From assembly GCA_964425745.1 (NCBI GenBank), contig CAYRNW010000004.1, forward strand, positions 75,151-139,150: 64,000 nucleotides of DNA. The letters run 5' to 3'. The position numbers and the translations under genes are program-made. Of the stretch, positions 49,614 to 58,012 are shown in pieces (within the stretch, counting starts at the first letter, position 1; the number at the start of each line of letters is the position of its first letter). This stretch comes from CALCNS01 sp964425745 (lineage in GTDB: Bacteria; Bacillota; JAAYKD01). The notes under the pieces are model-generated. The model did no database searches and was not told the origin of the DNA. It saw only the letters and a program-made list of their open reading frames with translations.

Positions 49614-52283
49614 TTACATTAGGTTTGCAGGCGGAATTTTGGCAAAGCGTTGTGCCGGTTGCCAAGCCGCCAAGATACACAAGAGCATAGATACTACTAT
49701 GGGGATTAAGGTAACTATATAATCTCTAGGATACACTTGCGAAAGCCCTTGATCTGCAAAAAACACACCAAAGCCGAAAATACACCCTAGTAAAGCAGCC
49801 GGTAAGAACGGCCAAATCGATTCAATGAAGATAGCCCGGGCAATTTGGGCTTGAGTTGCCCCGAGAGAACGTTGGATCGCTACTACACGGGCTAATTCTC
49901 TGGTGCGAATCAAGGTAAACGAGAGAACCGCAATCCCGATTTGTAAGACCTCCAACAAGATGAACATCCACACGGTATAAAGGAAGGTTTTCTGCAATTG
50001 GCGAGTTTGTTCTAAGTCATAAAGCTTTTCTTTGATCTTCAACAAGGGAACACTCGACTGATTCAACCAGTTCTGCAAGGCGGCTCTGGCGTCTTGGATT
50101 CGGTTGAAGTCCTCACTGCGAAGAATAATGAGGGGCTTTAGGACCTCCTTCCAGATGCTACTATCGTTTGCTTGGGAACTCATAAATACTGTTGCATTGG
50201 GGTTGTCTAAATTGGGACGTTCTACATCTTCTTTGGCATCGACTACTCCTACGACTGTATAAGGTGAACCCTGGGGTTGGAAACGTAGGGTTTGCCCCAA
50301 AGCAAGCTGTGAGGTTCCAAACAATGCTTTGGCTATTTGGTTACCTAATACCACCTCTTGCGGCCTTTGTATCCAATTACCGTGTAGCAAATTCAAACTT
50401 TGAGCGTTCAAAGTATCTCCCTGGCAAAGTGATAGGTATGCTATGTATTTCTCTTGTTCCAGCCACAGACTTGCTTGCGGCACGGTTCCCTGCCAAGCCA
50501 AACCCTCTACATCGATACCTAAGTTTGCGATGATTTGCAAATATGCCGGAGGTAAGTGGTCTTGACCCGTATTTCTAACGCTTTCCAGCGTGACCCGGTC
50601 GAAACCGGCTTGCCGTATTTGATTGTCTACCACGTTCATATCTTTTAAGGCGGTTAAGCTACTGTAGGTGACCACAGCAATGACCACCAAGAAAGTTGCC
50701 CAAACCAAGTCTCGGCGGAGATCGAAAATCCACCATTTCATACTCTTATCGCCCGATACTACCGCCATGGGCTCATATTTCAAAATGAAAAACAGAGGTA
50801 AGAAACTGCAAGTGGGACCCAAAAACACGGTGAGGGGGAGCATGGTGACGATGGTGTCTGGAGAAAGATACGAAATAATGCTGAACTGGCTCTGCACCAG
50901 AATTAAGAACATGTAGACTAATATCACCGATAAAACATTCGCAGGCACACTTAAGCGCAGATATTGTAGAAAGTATTCCAACTCGATTTCGGCTTCGGTG
51001 GAGCCCAGGGAGCGTTTCATGGCGATGTTTTTTCTTTCCTGAAAGCCATGCATGGTGACAAGAGCTAACATGAGTAACAACGAAACAGCAGCCAGGTTAT
51101 AACTAACTTTCTTTAAGGGAACAATGGACTCCTCAGTCATAGCAACCACACCGCGAGTGCCGCTATCGATTTGAATCGCTTTCACTTTATCTCCGTAAAG
51201 AGGGCGCAGATACTTCAGAATGGCTTCTACCGTGGTTTCGGCATGCTCCGCCGAGTCGATTCGGACAAATAAGTAGTTATAAGGTTTCTCGAAACCGTAG
51301 CCAATGTCTTTTTGCATACTATAGTCGGGGATATCGTTGTAGATTTCCCACTTTTTGAAGATGTATTCTTGTATGGATTTCGATTCGTAGAGACCTTCAC
51401 CACCTGGCCCAGTCCATGGTTCATAATCCAACAAAGGTTCTGTCCTTTGGCTGTATACTTCTTTGAATTCCTCCCACGTCACATAGACTGTAGGGGCACG
51501 CTTGGGCAGGCGGGCAATACGAGCTCCTAGATCTTCATCGCTGCCATAATCCAAATATGCATAATGATCATACTTGGTCAGCAAATCTTCCTCTTGCCTG
51601 TAAACCAGGCTGCCCAACACTGTTTGCGGGTATTGCTCGTTTAAGGGAATGAGTGGATCTGGTTGGAAGTTTTTCCTCTCTTCTCTAACCTGATCCGGTG
51701 TTCCGGAAAAGAAGGCTTGAAAACCATAACTGGCAAAAATTCTTTGAAAGGGTTCGCCAATTTCCCATGCGGTGCGTTGCTCTAGGGTCACACCTAAAAC
51801 CGCCCAATCTTTATCGGTAAAAGTAGGTAAACGGCCTTTGTAGGTAGGATATTCGAAAACTTGGAAAAAACTCGGCTCAACATAAGCAGCTTCTACCGTA
51901 AGCCAACGAGTCTCTGAATCTTCCTCACCAAAGGGGGATAAGTACCCCAATGGGTCCTCGAAAGCTTTCTCCGGAAAATAAGTGAATTTGGCATCGAGCG
52001 AGACCAGCGAAGCTGCTTTGACGTGCGAGATTTTCTCTACAGCTTCCCGGTCTTGGGTAGACATATACTCAATTTGGGGGGCATCGTAATCGTAATCCCA
52101 CGATACCATATAAATAATAGGGTTTTGCTGATCAAGCAAGCGGAATAGCCGCGTCTGCATGCCATCGCGTATAGCCGCGGAAAGCTGGAAGCAAAAACTA
52201 AACAAGAGGATGCTGCAAAAAAGAGCAATTAGAATCAGACGAGAAATAGGTTCCATGCGACGAAATTCCTGAATGCGTTTCAT
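49614..52283 (-). CDS. FtsX/MacB-like ABC permease 3
   Basis: This third permease has 889 residues and the same architecture as the two above but is clearly more distant. Motifs are MKRSLGSTEAEIELE in the central unit and IQRSLGATQAQIAR in the C-terminal FtsX unit. The start MKRIQEFRR follows AGGAGTGTGGAG; an upstream GTG three codons away is rejected. No ATPase gene lies in its unit, so it would have to share one of the two cassette ATPases. A 65-residue membrane protein is encoded next to it. Confidence 0.87.
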   Translation of the reverse strand: MKRIQEFRRMEPISRLILIALFCSILLFSFCFQLSAAIRDGMQTRLFRLLDQQNPIIYMVSWDYDYDAPQIEYMSTQDREAVEKISHVKAASLVSLDAKFTYFPEKAFEDPLGYLSPFGEEDSETRWLTVEAAYVEPSFFQVFEYPTYKGRLPTFTDKDWAVLGVTLEQRTAWEIGEPFQRIFASYGFQAFFSGTPDQVREERKNFQPDPLIPLNEQYPQTVLGSLVYRQEEDLLTKYDHYAYLDYGSDEDLGARIARLPKRAPTVYVTWEEFKEVYSQRTEPLLDYEPWTGPGGEGLYESKSIQEYIFKKWEIYNDIPDYSMQKDIGYGFEKPYNYLFVRIDSAEHAETTVEAILKYLRPLYGDKVKAIQIDSGTRGVVAMTEESIVPLKKVSYNLAAVSLLLMLALVTMHGFQERKNIAMKRSLGSTEAEIELEYFLQYLRLSVPANVLSVILVYMFLILVQSQFSIISYLSPDTIVTMLPLTVFLGPTCSFLPLFFILKYEPMAVVSGDKSMKWWIFDLRRDLVWATFLVVIAVVTYSSLTALKDMNVVDNQIRQAGFDRVTLESVRNTGQDHLPPAYLQIIANLGIDVEGLAWQGTVPQASLWLEQEKYIAYLSLCQGDTLNAQSLNLLHGNWIQRPQEVVLGNQIAKALFGTSQLALGQTLRFQPQGSPYTVVGVVDAKEDVERPNLDNPNATVFMSSQANDSSIWKEVLKPLIILRSEDFNRIQDARAALQNWLNQSSVPLLKIKEKLYDLEQTRQLQKTFLYTVWMFILLEVLQIGIAVLSFTLIRTRELARVVAIQRSLGATQAQIARAIFIESIWPFLPAALLGCIFGFGVFFADQGLSQVYPRDYIVTLIPIVVSMLLCILAAWQPAQRFAKIPPANLM

Positions 52284-52444
52284 TCTCCACACTCCTCATT
52301 CATGAAGTCTTCTAGAATCGTCGATATTTTCTATGCGATTTCCATTTTGTTTCATGTGCCTCTTTTTGATTATTTTTATCTCATTGCATAATTCTGCATA
52401 ATTTTCAAAACTCCTTCAAATGATTCTTCTTTTTTCATAATTTT

Positions 52445-52477
52445 ATTTCGCACCGGGGTCAGACCCCGGTGCGAAAT
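52445..52477. repeat. Perfect 16-bp-arm palindrome with GGGGTCAGACCCC core
   Basis: Arms 52445-52460 and 52462-52477 pair perfectly around one base. The same core occurs at 63946-63960. It lies in the 279-base gap between the divergent permease 3 and rhodanese genes, which otherwise shows nothing clear. It is probably a REP-like element, possibly a transcription stop. Confidence 0.75.
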
Positions 52478-52562
52478 AAGGTGGGGTTTTGTGAGTTGGT
52501 TACTGAACTCAAAATGTTTATGGTGTATTCTTCATAACGATCAATACGAGGAGGACGATACC

Positions 52563-52883
52563 ATGTTTTCATTTTTGCAAAAGAGCACCGGCAAGACCAT
52601 TCGCATGAACGATATTGACCCTTTGGTAGGCAAGGTAGAATTGCTAGACATCCGTGAGCCTTATGAGTACAAGGCCGGAACCTTAAAGACCGCTAAGAAT
52701 GTTCCCATGAATGAACTGATGGCGAACCCAGACAAACATATGAAAAAAGGCACCACGTATTATCTATTCTGTCTGTCCGGATCGCGGAGTCAGTTTGTAT
52801 GCCGCAAACTTTCAGCCGAAGGTTATGATGTAATCAACATGCTGGGTGGCATGGGTGTTTACTGTGGAATCCATAAGGTTTAG
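52563..52883 (+). CDS. Single-domain rhodanese-like protein
   Basis: This 106-residue protein has one rhodanese domain: ELLDIREPYEYKAG, and the active-site loop CLSGSRS with the sulfur-carrying Cys. It probably moves sulfane sulfur from thiosulfate or persulfide to an acceptor. The start MFSFLQKS follows GAGGAGGACGATACC; an ATG 24 codons upstream is rejected. The gene is single, with its own terminator. Confidence 0.9.
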   Translation: MFSFLQKSTGKTIRMNDIDPLVGKVELLDIREPYEYKAGTLKTAKNVPMNELMANPDKHMKKGTTYYLFCLSGSRSQFVCRKLSAEGYDVINMLGGMGVYCGIHKV

Positions 52884-52896
52884 GTACATACGAGGA

Positions 52897-52930
52897 AATC
52901 CCCCGAGAGGCGCTCGGGGGATTTTGCTTT
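52897..52930 (+). terminator. Terminator of the rhodanese gene
   Basis: Stem AATCCCCCGAG (52897-52907) pairs with CTCGGGGGATT (52913-52923) and is followed by a T-rich tail. Confidence 0.9.
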
Positions 52931-52963
52931 GTCATAAGGTAATTACAAGACCGAACCCACGAA

Positions 52964-53056
52964 GTTTTCATAGTATACTTTAAAAAATCTATTATACACA
53001 TAAGTTTTTATAGTTAACTATAAAAAGTTGACAAATTAACAAAGTTATTATATGAT
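52964..53056 (+). promoter_or_regulatory. Promoter and tandem palindromes of the second DUF4143 gene
   Basis: TTGACA (53028-53033) and TATGAT (53051-53056) are 17 bases apart. Directly upstream is a perfect 22-bp palindrome (53005-53026), and 40 bases further a related, less perfect one centred at 52975/52976. Two such sites at four helical turns suggest a repressor that binds cooperatively, perhaps the ATPase itself. Confidence 0.75.
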
Positions 53057-53076
53057 ATCTTCAAGGAGGCGAGATT

Positions 53077-54264
53077 ATGGTACAACGAACAGAATATTTA
53101 GATCAACTGAAAAAATTGGTGAATCATAAACTCATCAAAGTCATAACAGGCGTTCGACGTTGTGGAAAATCGACTCTGTTGGAACAATTCCGTCAACATT
53201 TACTGGAAACAGGAGTTAAGCCGGAGCAAATCATCTCTATTAACTTTGAAGATCTTGCTTTTGAATCCTTAATGGACTATCGAGCCTTATATGACTATGT
53301 GAAGCAAAGTCTAAATGAGGATACGATGACCTATATTTTCTTGGATGAGATTCAAAATGTAAATCAATATCAAAAAGCTGTAGACAGCTTATTCATACAA
53401 AAGAATGTGGACCTGTATATAACGGGCTCTAATGCCCATCTGTTATCTGGAGATTTAGCAACGCTTTTATCAGGAAGATATGTGGAAATCAGCATGCTTC
53501 CTCTCTCTTTTTCTGAATTTGTGCAAGAATTCCAAGGAGAGGAGAAACAAGTATGGAATCAATATCTCCGTTTTGGTGGGTTTCCATATTTGACGGCCTT
53601 AGATGATGAGACAACGAAAAGAGAATACTTGTCTGGGATTTACCATACCGTTTTATTAAAAGATGTTGCGACTCGCAATCGCATCAGTGACATCAATTTA
53701 TTGGAAAGTATTCTTCGGTTTCTTGCTGACAATATTGGAAGCATCGTATCTAGCAAAAAAATCGCCGATAGTTTAGTATCATACGGTAGAAAAGTCACTT
53801 CCATTACAGTTGAGAACTACCTCCGAGGTTTGGGGGATGCTTATGTCATCTACAAGGTTGGTAGGTATGACATTAAAGGGAAGCAGCACCTAAAATCTTT
53901 AGAAAAGTATTATTTAGTTGACACCGGGTTGCGGCAAGTATTGTTGGGTGAACGGTCTTCTGACATTGGTCATGTGCTAGAAAATATCGTCTATTTAGAA
54001 CTGATCCGAAGAGGTTACCGGGTCAGTATTGGCAAAGCGGGAGAATACGAAATCGATTTTGTAGCCGAACGCGGAAGTGAAAGAATTTACTATCAAGTTG
54101 CAGCTACGGTTTTAGATCCGAATACCTTTCAACGTGAACTTCGCCCGCTCACATTGGTAGACGATTATTATCCTAGGTATATTTTAACTTTAGATGAAGT
54201 TCCCTTGGGCGAAAGTGGGATCAATCAGGTTAACATCCTCGATTTTCTTATGCAGAGAGTATGA
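53077..54264 (+). CDS. AAA ATPase with DUF4143 domain (second copy)
   Basis: Walker A is GVRRCGKST near residue 24 and Walker B IFLDEIQ near 90. The DUF4143 part ends in a nuclease-like pattern EIDFVAERG followed by IYYQVA, so the usual Lys of the PD-(D/E)xK pattern is absent here, unlike in the first copy. Length is 395 residues. AAGGAGGCGAG precedes the ATG. It is a single gene, bounded by a tandem-palindrome promoter and a strong terminator. The function of the family is unproven. Confidence 0.88.
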   Translation: MVQRTEYLDQLKKLVNHKLIKVITGVRRCGKSTLLEQFRQHLLETGVKPEQIISINFEDLAFESLMDYRALYDYVKQSLNEDTMTYIFLDEIQNVNQYQKAVDSLFIQKNVDLYITGSNAHLLSGDLATLLSGRYVEISMLPLSFSEFVQEFQGEEKQVWNQYLRFGGFPYLTALDDETTKREYLSGIYHTVLLKDVATRNRISDINLLESILRFLADNIGSIVSSKKIADSLVSYGRKVTSITVENYLRGLGDAYVIYKVGRYDIKGKQHLKSLEKYYLVDTGLRQVLLGERSSDIGHVLENIVYLELIRRGYRVSIGKAGEYEIDFVAERGSERIYYQVAATVLDPNTFQRELRPLTLVDDYYPRYILTLDEVPLGESGINQVNILDFLMQRV

Positions 54265-54276
54265 GGAACGCTTAAG

Positions 54277-54313
54277 AAAACAGCGGAAGCATTACGTTGC
54301 TTCCGCTGTTTTT
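54277..54313. terminator. Bidirectional terminator, DUF4143 gene and HAD gene
   Basis: A perfect 15-bp stem (54277-54291 with 54298-54312) has A4 on the left and T5 on the right, between two convergent genes. Confidence 0.93.
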
Positions 54314-54324
54314 GTAAGAGATGT

Positions 54325-54855
54325 CTATCGATCCAGTATAAGCCTTCTCAATTCTTCTACCGTTTCAACAACATGAGTCGCACCGGCTTTTTCCAGTTCC
54401 TCGCGACTTCCAAAGCCGAAAAGCACCCCAATGGAATCCATATGGTTTGCCTGGGCTCCAAGAATGTCGTGTTCACGGTCACCGATCATAATGCAGTCGT
54501 CGGCGAAGAGTTCCATCTGTTTTAAGATGTGGGCGATGATCTCGCCTTTGTTGCGGCGGGAGTTATCGAGGTTGCTGCCGCAAATGAAAGTGAAATACTG
54601 GTGCAGCCGAAAATGCTCCAGGATTCTTATGGCATAGGGTTCTGGTTTTGAAGTTGCCAGAACTATTTTGTAACCCCGGCTTGTGAGTTCAGGCAAGAGA
54701 GTGTCGATACCCAAATAGAGCTCGTTTTCAAAAATACCGGTTTGGGTGAAATACTCGCGATAATGCTCTATGGCCTGTTGAGCTTGAGATTCACTGAAAC
54801 CATAGAGGGTACGGAAGCTGTCGAGATCGAAAAGAAGATATTGGTATTTCATCAT
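54325..54855 (-). CDS. HAD-family phosphatase with internal deletion (phosphoglycolate phosphatase-like)
   Basis: The protein begins with the HAD motif 1 strand (YLLFDLD, Asp residues 10 and 12), then jumps to SFRTLYGFSE. In relatives about 40 residues (DGTLTD and the first cap helices) lie between these points. The rest is standard: LATSKPEPYAIRILEHF, then GDREHDILGA. Length is 176 instead of about 215. The frame is kept, but motif 1 loses its G-T part, so activity is doubtful. It overlaps the stop of the pyrE remnant (ATGA). Confidence 0.8.
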   Translation of the reverse strand: MMKYQYLLFDLDSFRTLYGFSESQAQQAIEHYREYFTQTGIFENELYLGIDTLLPELTSRGYKIVLATSKPEPYAIRILEHFRLHQYFTFICGSNLDNSRRNKGEIIAHILKQMELFADDCIMIGDREHDILGAQANHMDSIGVLFGFGSREELEKAGATHVVETVEELRRLILDR

Positions 54856-55224
54856 TTACTCACTCCATATTTTTCTCGGTATGTCCGTAGCGACGGGAGT
54901 TTATCATGCCCGAGGATGATTCCGTTTTCTATGGCTGCGATGATATCGTCAATGGTCACAATGGAATGCACAAGGATGCCAAAGTCGCGTTCTACTTCTT
55001 GTATAGCGGAGTTTTCGGTGAGTCCTTTTTCCAGGCGATCGACCGAAACCAGCATATCGGTCACTTTGACTTTTGCAATACGCGCAATTTTAGCCATGGC
55101 TTCGCGCAACACTTTTCCTGAGGTAATCGCGTCTTCAACGATGAGCAAACGATCGCCGTCTTTGAAGTTATAACCGACGATTACGCCACCCTCTCCGTGG
55201 TCTTTGACTTCTTTTGTAATTCAT
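54852..55224 (-). pseudogene. pyrE: pyrE remnant (orotate phosphoribosyltransferase), N-terminal half deleted
   Basis: The C-terminal part is clear: KEVKDHGEGGVIVGY, then the PRPP loop LIVEDAITSGKVL. Upstream, GGAGGTGGATCT and ATG AAT TAC AAA look like the original start, but they join the rest one base out of frame. Translation from that ATG would stop after 18 codons. About 100-120 residues of the usual 220 are missing. The promoter is still present at 55245-55272. An internal TTG could make a 98-residue fragment. Confidence 0.8.
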
Positions 55225-55244
55225 AGATCCACCTCCGCAATCTA

Positions 55245-55272
55245 AGAATACCACGCTATGAAAAAAATGCAA
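55245..55272 (-). promoter_or_regulatory. Promoter of the pyrE remnant / HAD unit
   Basis: TTGCAT (55267-55272) and TATTCT (55245-55250) are 16 bases apart, 20 bases before the ATG at 55224. Confidence 0.6.
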
Positions 55273-55359
55273 TCACTGCTTTGGAGATATTTATACAAAT
55301 ATTGGTTGAGTTTATGGGGGGGGGGTTAGACTACGATTTAGAAGTTGTAGAGGAAGTAG

Positions 55360-55401
55360 TTGCTATTTCGTTACAAATAGTATATATTATTTATAACGAA
55401 A
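55360..55401 (+). promoter_or_regulatory. Promoter and operator of the AbiE-type toxin-antitoxin pair
   Basis: TTGCTA (55360-55365) and TATATT (55383-55388) are 17 bases apart. The inverted repeat TTTCGTTA (55366-55373) and TAACGAAA (55394-55401) brackets the -10 box. Antitoxins of this kind repress their own promoter, so this is probably the operator. Confidence 0.65.
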
Positions 55402-55415
55402 GGGAGTGAAGGATT

Positions 55416-56054
55416 ATGCGACCAAATTACCTGCAACTGATAAAGGAAAGAATCGATTCCGCCGCGCCTAGCTCAGTATTTGTTCCATCCGATTTTTTTG
55501 ATATCACTAGGGCTTCCGGTGTCAATATGTGCCTAAAACGATTACTTGAAACGGGTGATCTTTATCGCTTATCAAGAGGGATTTTTGTGAAACCTAGATA
55601 CAGTACGGTTCTAGAATCAATAATACCTCCTAGAGCAAATGATATAGCTCAAGCCATCGCTCGAAACTATGGTTGGACAGTCATTCCCTTTGGTGATACT
55701 GCTTTAAATACTCTTGGGTTATCTACGCAAGTTCCTGCAGTTTGGAATTATGTTAGCGATGGCCCGTATAAGGTATATGCAATTGACGGAAGGATCATTA
55801 AATTTAGACATACAGACCTGAAAAACGAATTAATCGGATTGTCATATAAGTTAGCTTTGGTGATACAAGCAATAAAGGCAATAGGTAAAGATAAAATAAC
55901 CCAGCATGAGGTTCGTCTTCTATCCATGAGATTAAGTCCAGAAGAAAAGAAAACCTTACTACTCGAAAGCCAACGAGTCACTGCCTGGGTTTACGAAGTA
56001 ATCAAGAAAATCTGCTTGGAGGATGAAAATGAGACAACTTGCAATTTGGGATAG
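55416..56054 (+). CDS. Type IV toxin-antitoxin, AbiEi-like antitoxin (DUF6088 type)
   Basis: This 212-residue protein has an N-terminal winged-helix region (VFVPSDFFDI, then LKRLLETGDLYRLSRGIFVKP) typical of the AbiEi/DUF6088 transcriptional antitoxins. A C-terminal domain follows that in the family counters the toxin without touching it. AGGGAGTGAAGG precedes the ATG. Its end overlaps the toxin gene by 26 bases. Regulation through the inverted repeat ahead of it is likely. Confidence 0.85.
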   Translation: MRPNYLQLIKERIDSAAPSSVFVPSDFFDITRASGVNMCLKRLLETGDLYRLSRGIFVKPRYSTVLESIIPPRANDIAQAIARNYGWTVIPFGDTALNTLGLSTQVPAVWNYVSDGPYKVYAIDGRIIKFRHTDLKNELIGLSYKLALVIQAIKAIGKDKITQHEVRLLSMRLSPEEKKTLLLESQRVTAWVYEVIKKICLEDENETTCNLG

Positions 56055-57024
56055 TCAAAATCGAGAAGAATTCTTCCTTTTGACTTCTAAGGATATTGGC
56101 CTGCCTGAAGCATTAGTCGAAAAAGACTTTTGGGTTTGTTATACACTAGACCACTTGTTCCATTTTAGCCCTTGGCAGAAGCAGTTCGCCTTCAAGGGCG
56201 GAACCAGTTTATTCAAATGTTTCGGCCTCATTAGCCGTTTTTCTGAAGACATAGATTTAATTCTTGATTGGCGCGTACTCGGCTTCACAGCAGATGATTT
56301 ATGGAAGAAACGGAGTAGAACCAAACAAGATCTGTTTAATAAGGAAGTGAATGCTGCAACTGCTGTTTTCCTTCGTGAGACCTTTCTTCCTCAATTGCAA
56401 ATCGAGTTTAGTAGCCTACTGAAAGAGGATTTTTCACTCTGGATAGACGGTGCTGACCCTCAAACCGTCCATTTTGCTTATCCGCGAGTATTTACGAATG
56501 AAGTTATCATCAGTGAAATTCGCCTTGAAATCGGTGCTTTAGCTGCCTGGACGCCAACACAAGCGGCTAATGTAACTTCTTTTGTGGCACAAAGGTATCC
56601 AAATATCTTCGAAAAGCCTTCCACAATGATTCTGACTACCTCTCCCGAGCGAACTTTTTGGGAAAAGGTTACTATTTTGCACAAGGAAGCGTACCGAACC
56701 ACGGGGTCTATCCCCTCTCGATATTCACGTCACTATTATGATTTATTCTGCATGGGACGAAGCGATGTTAAAAAGGCGGCATACGAGAACCTGGATTTAC
56801 TTGAGCAGGTCGTTCGCTTCAAAGATCGCTTTTACCCGAGCGGTTCTGCTCATTATGATACGGCGAAACCTCCGACTCTAAAATTAATACCGGCAGGAGA
56901 TAGCATAGCCATCTTGAGACGTGATTACGAAAGCATGAAAAGCATGATTTTCGGCGCTCCACCCTCTTTTGATGAGTTAATGGCCTCGCTCCAACTCATG
57001 GAAGGTGAAATGAATCGATTATAA
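56029..57024 (+). CDS. Type IV toxin-antitoxin, AbiEii/AbiGii nucleotidyltransferase toxin
   Basis: Family motifs are present: VEKDFWV, then FKGGTSLFK, then RFSEDIDL, which holds the GS-x-Asp-x-Asp type nucleotidyltransferase core. Such toxins transfer nucleotides to tRNA or bind GTP and cause stasis, giving phage defence by abortive infection. The start used is the ATG at 56029, seven bases after GGAGG; an ATG six bases upstream is equally in frame. Length is 331 residues. It is the second gene of a two-gene unit. Confidence 0.9.
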   Translation: MRQLAIWDSQNREEFFLLTSKDIGLPEALVEKDFWVCYTLDHLFHFSPWQKQFAFKGGTSLFKCFGLISRFSEDIDLILDWRVLGFTADDLWKKRSRTKQDLFNKEVNAATAVFLRETFLPQLQIEFSSLLKEDFSLWIDGADPQTVHFAYPRVFTNEVIISEIRLEIGALAAWTPTQAANVTSFVAQRYPNIFEKPSTMILTTSPERTFWEKVTILHKEAYRTTGSIPSRYSRHYYDLFCMGRSDVKKAAYENLDLLEQVVRFKDRFYPSGSAHYDTAKPPTLKLIPAGDSIAILRRDYESMKSMIFGAPPSFDELMASLQLMEGEMNRL

Positions 57025-57034
57025 CTCTGTCGTG

Positions 57035-57140
57035 AATAAAGGGACGGTTCTCTCCCCCTCATTTCAACCACAGGGACGGTTCTCTCCTCTTGGTTTTTGC
57101 CATTTTTATGGTAAAACCAAGAGGAGAGAACCGTCCCCAA
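57035..57140. repeat. REP-like GGGACGGTTCT repeat with 25-bp hairpin
   Basis: Arms 57073-57097 and 57113-57137 pair perfectly over 25 bases around a 15-base loop. A partial extra copy of the motif lies at 57040-57058. It lies between the convergent toxin and rsgI genes and may end transcription from both sides. The unit is related to the one near 6190-6290. Confidence 0.85.
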
Positions 57141-57144
57141 CTTA

Positions 57145-58011
57145 TTATGGAGTTTTTGTTTGAGGTTTCTCCGGTTTATTCTCTTGTCCGGGCGGAGTTG
57201 GCTTTTCTGGTGGTTCTGGCTTTTCGGGCTTTTCGGGCTTTTCTGGTGGTTCCGGTTTCTCGGGGTCTTCGGAATCATTCGGCTGCTTTTTATCCTCTTT
57301 GGCGGCCTCCTTGGCGTCCTTGATCTCGTTCATAATCTCTTGAATCGAAACATCGACATAATCTTTAGGGTCCTTGCCCAACTGATTCACGACAATATTA
57401 TATTTGCCGGGGGTCATGCCCTCCACGGTCTTGGCCGCATCTACCATATCGTAGCTCACCACATTGACCGTAACCTGTGCTTCACTGTTGCTTTCAACAA
57501 TTTCCTTCGCTACCGATTTTTCTAGTTTTTCCACCAGCTTTTCGGCTTTCACTTGGTTCTCGGCTGTAGCCGTCACTAAAACATTATTTTCGGACGATTG
57601 TAGGTAGCCCATTTCACTCATCCGCCCCACCGCTTCATCCACTGCTTGCTCAACAATCATGTTTTTCAATTTCAAGCCTTCAAGCACATCAACGGCAGCT
57701 GGGTCCAATGCTTCTGCCTTTAGCACCCGCTCAAACATGTTGACTTCCAAAAGAATGCTGGGGTTCGAGTCAATACTGACATAATACGATGGACGTGCAT
57801 AAGCGACCATGCCACCGCTTAGAAAAGTGACCAGCATCATTGCTGCTATGGAAGCGAAGATTTTCCTCTTCGCCCAGAAGCTTTGCTCTTCAAGCATGAC
57901 CACATCGCCAATCTTATACCCTCTATTTCTTTGTTTAACAAAGATGCCATCTTCCCGCAGCAAAGCAGCATGACCATCTCTGATTTCTAAGACCGTTGCC
58001 TTTTTTTTCAT
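57145..58011 (-). CDS. rsgI: RsgI-family anti-sigma-I factor with proline-rich tail
   Basis: Residues 1-50 are the cytosolic RsgI N-terminal domain (TVLEIRDGHAALL and KIGDVV), followed by one membrane helix (about 52-72). The extracellular part starts with YVSIDSNPSILLEVN. It ends in a tail of PEKPEPPEKP-type repeats, about 45 residues. RsgI holds SigI at the membrane until an outside signal arrives, often polysaccharide or heat. The start MKKKATV follows AGGAGTAAT, one base after the sigI stop. No carbohydrate-binding module is present; the proline-rich tail may be the sensor or a wall linker. Confidence 0.93.
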   Translation of the reverse strand: MKKKATVLEIRDGHAALLREDGIFVKQRNRGYKIGDVVMLEEQSFWAKRKIFASIAAMMLVTFLSGGMVAYARPSYYVSIDSNPSILLEVNMFERVLKAEALDPAAVDVLEGLKLKNMIVEQAVDEAVGRMSEMGYLQSSENNVLVTATAENQVKAEKLVEKLEKSVAKEIVESNSEAQVTVNVVSYDMVDAAKTVEGMTPGKYNIVVNQLGKDPKDYVDVSIQEIMNEIKDAKEAAKEDKKQPNDSEDPEKPEPPEKPEKPEKPEPPEKPTPPGQENKPEKPQTKTP

Positions 58012-58012
58012 A

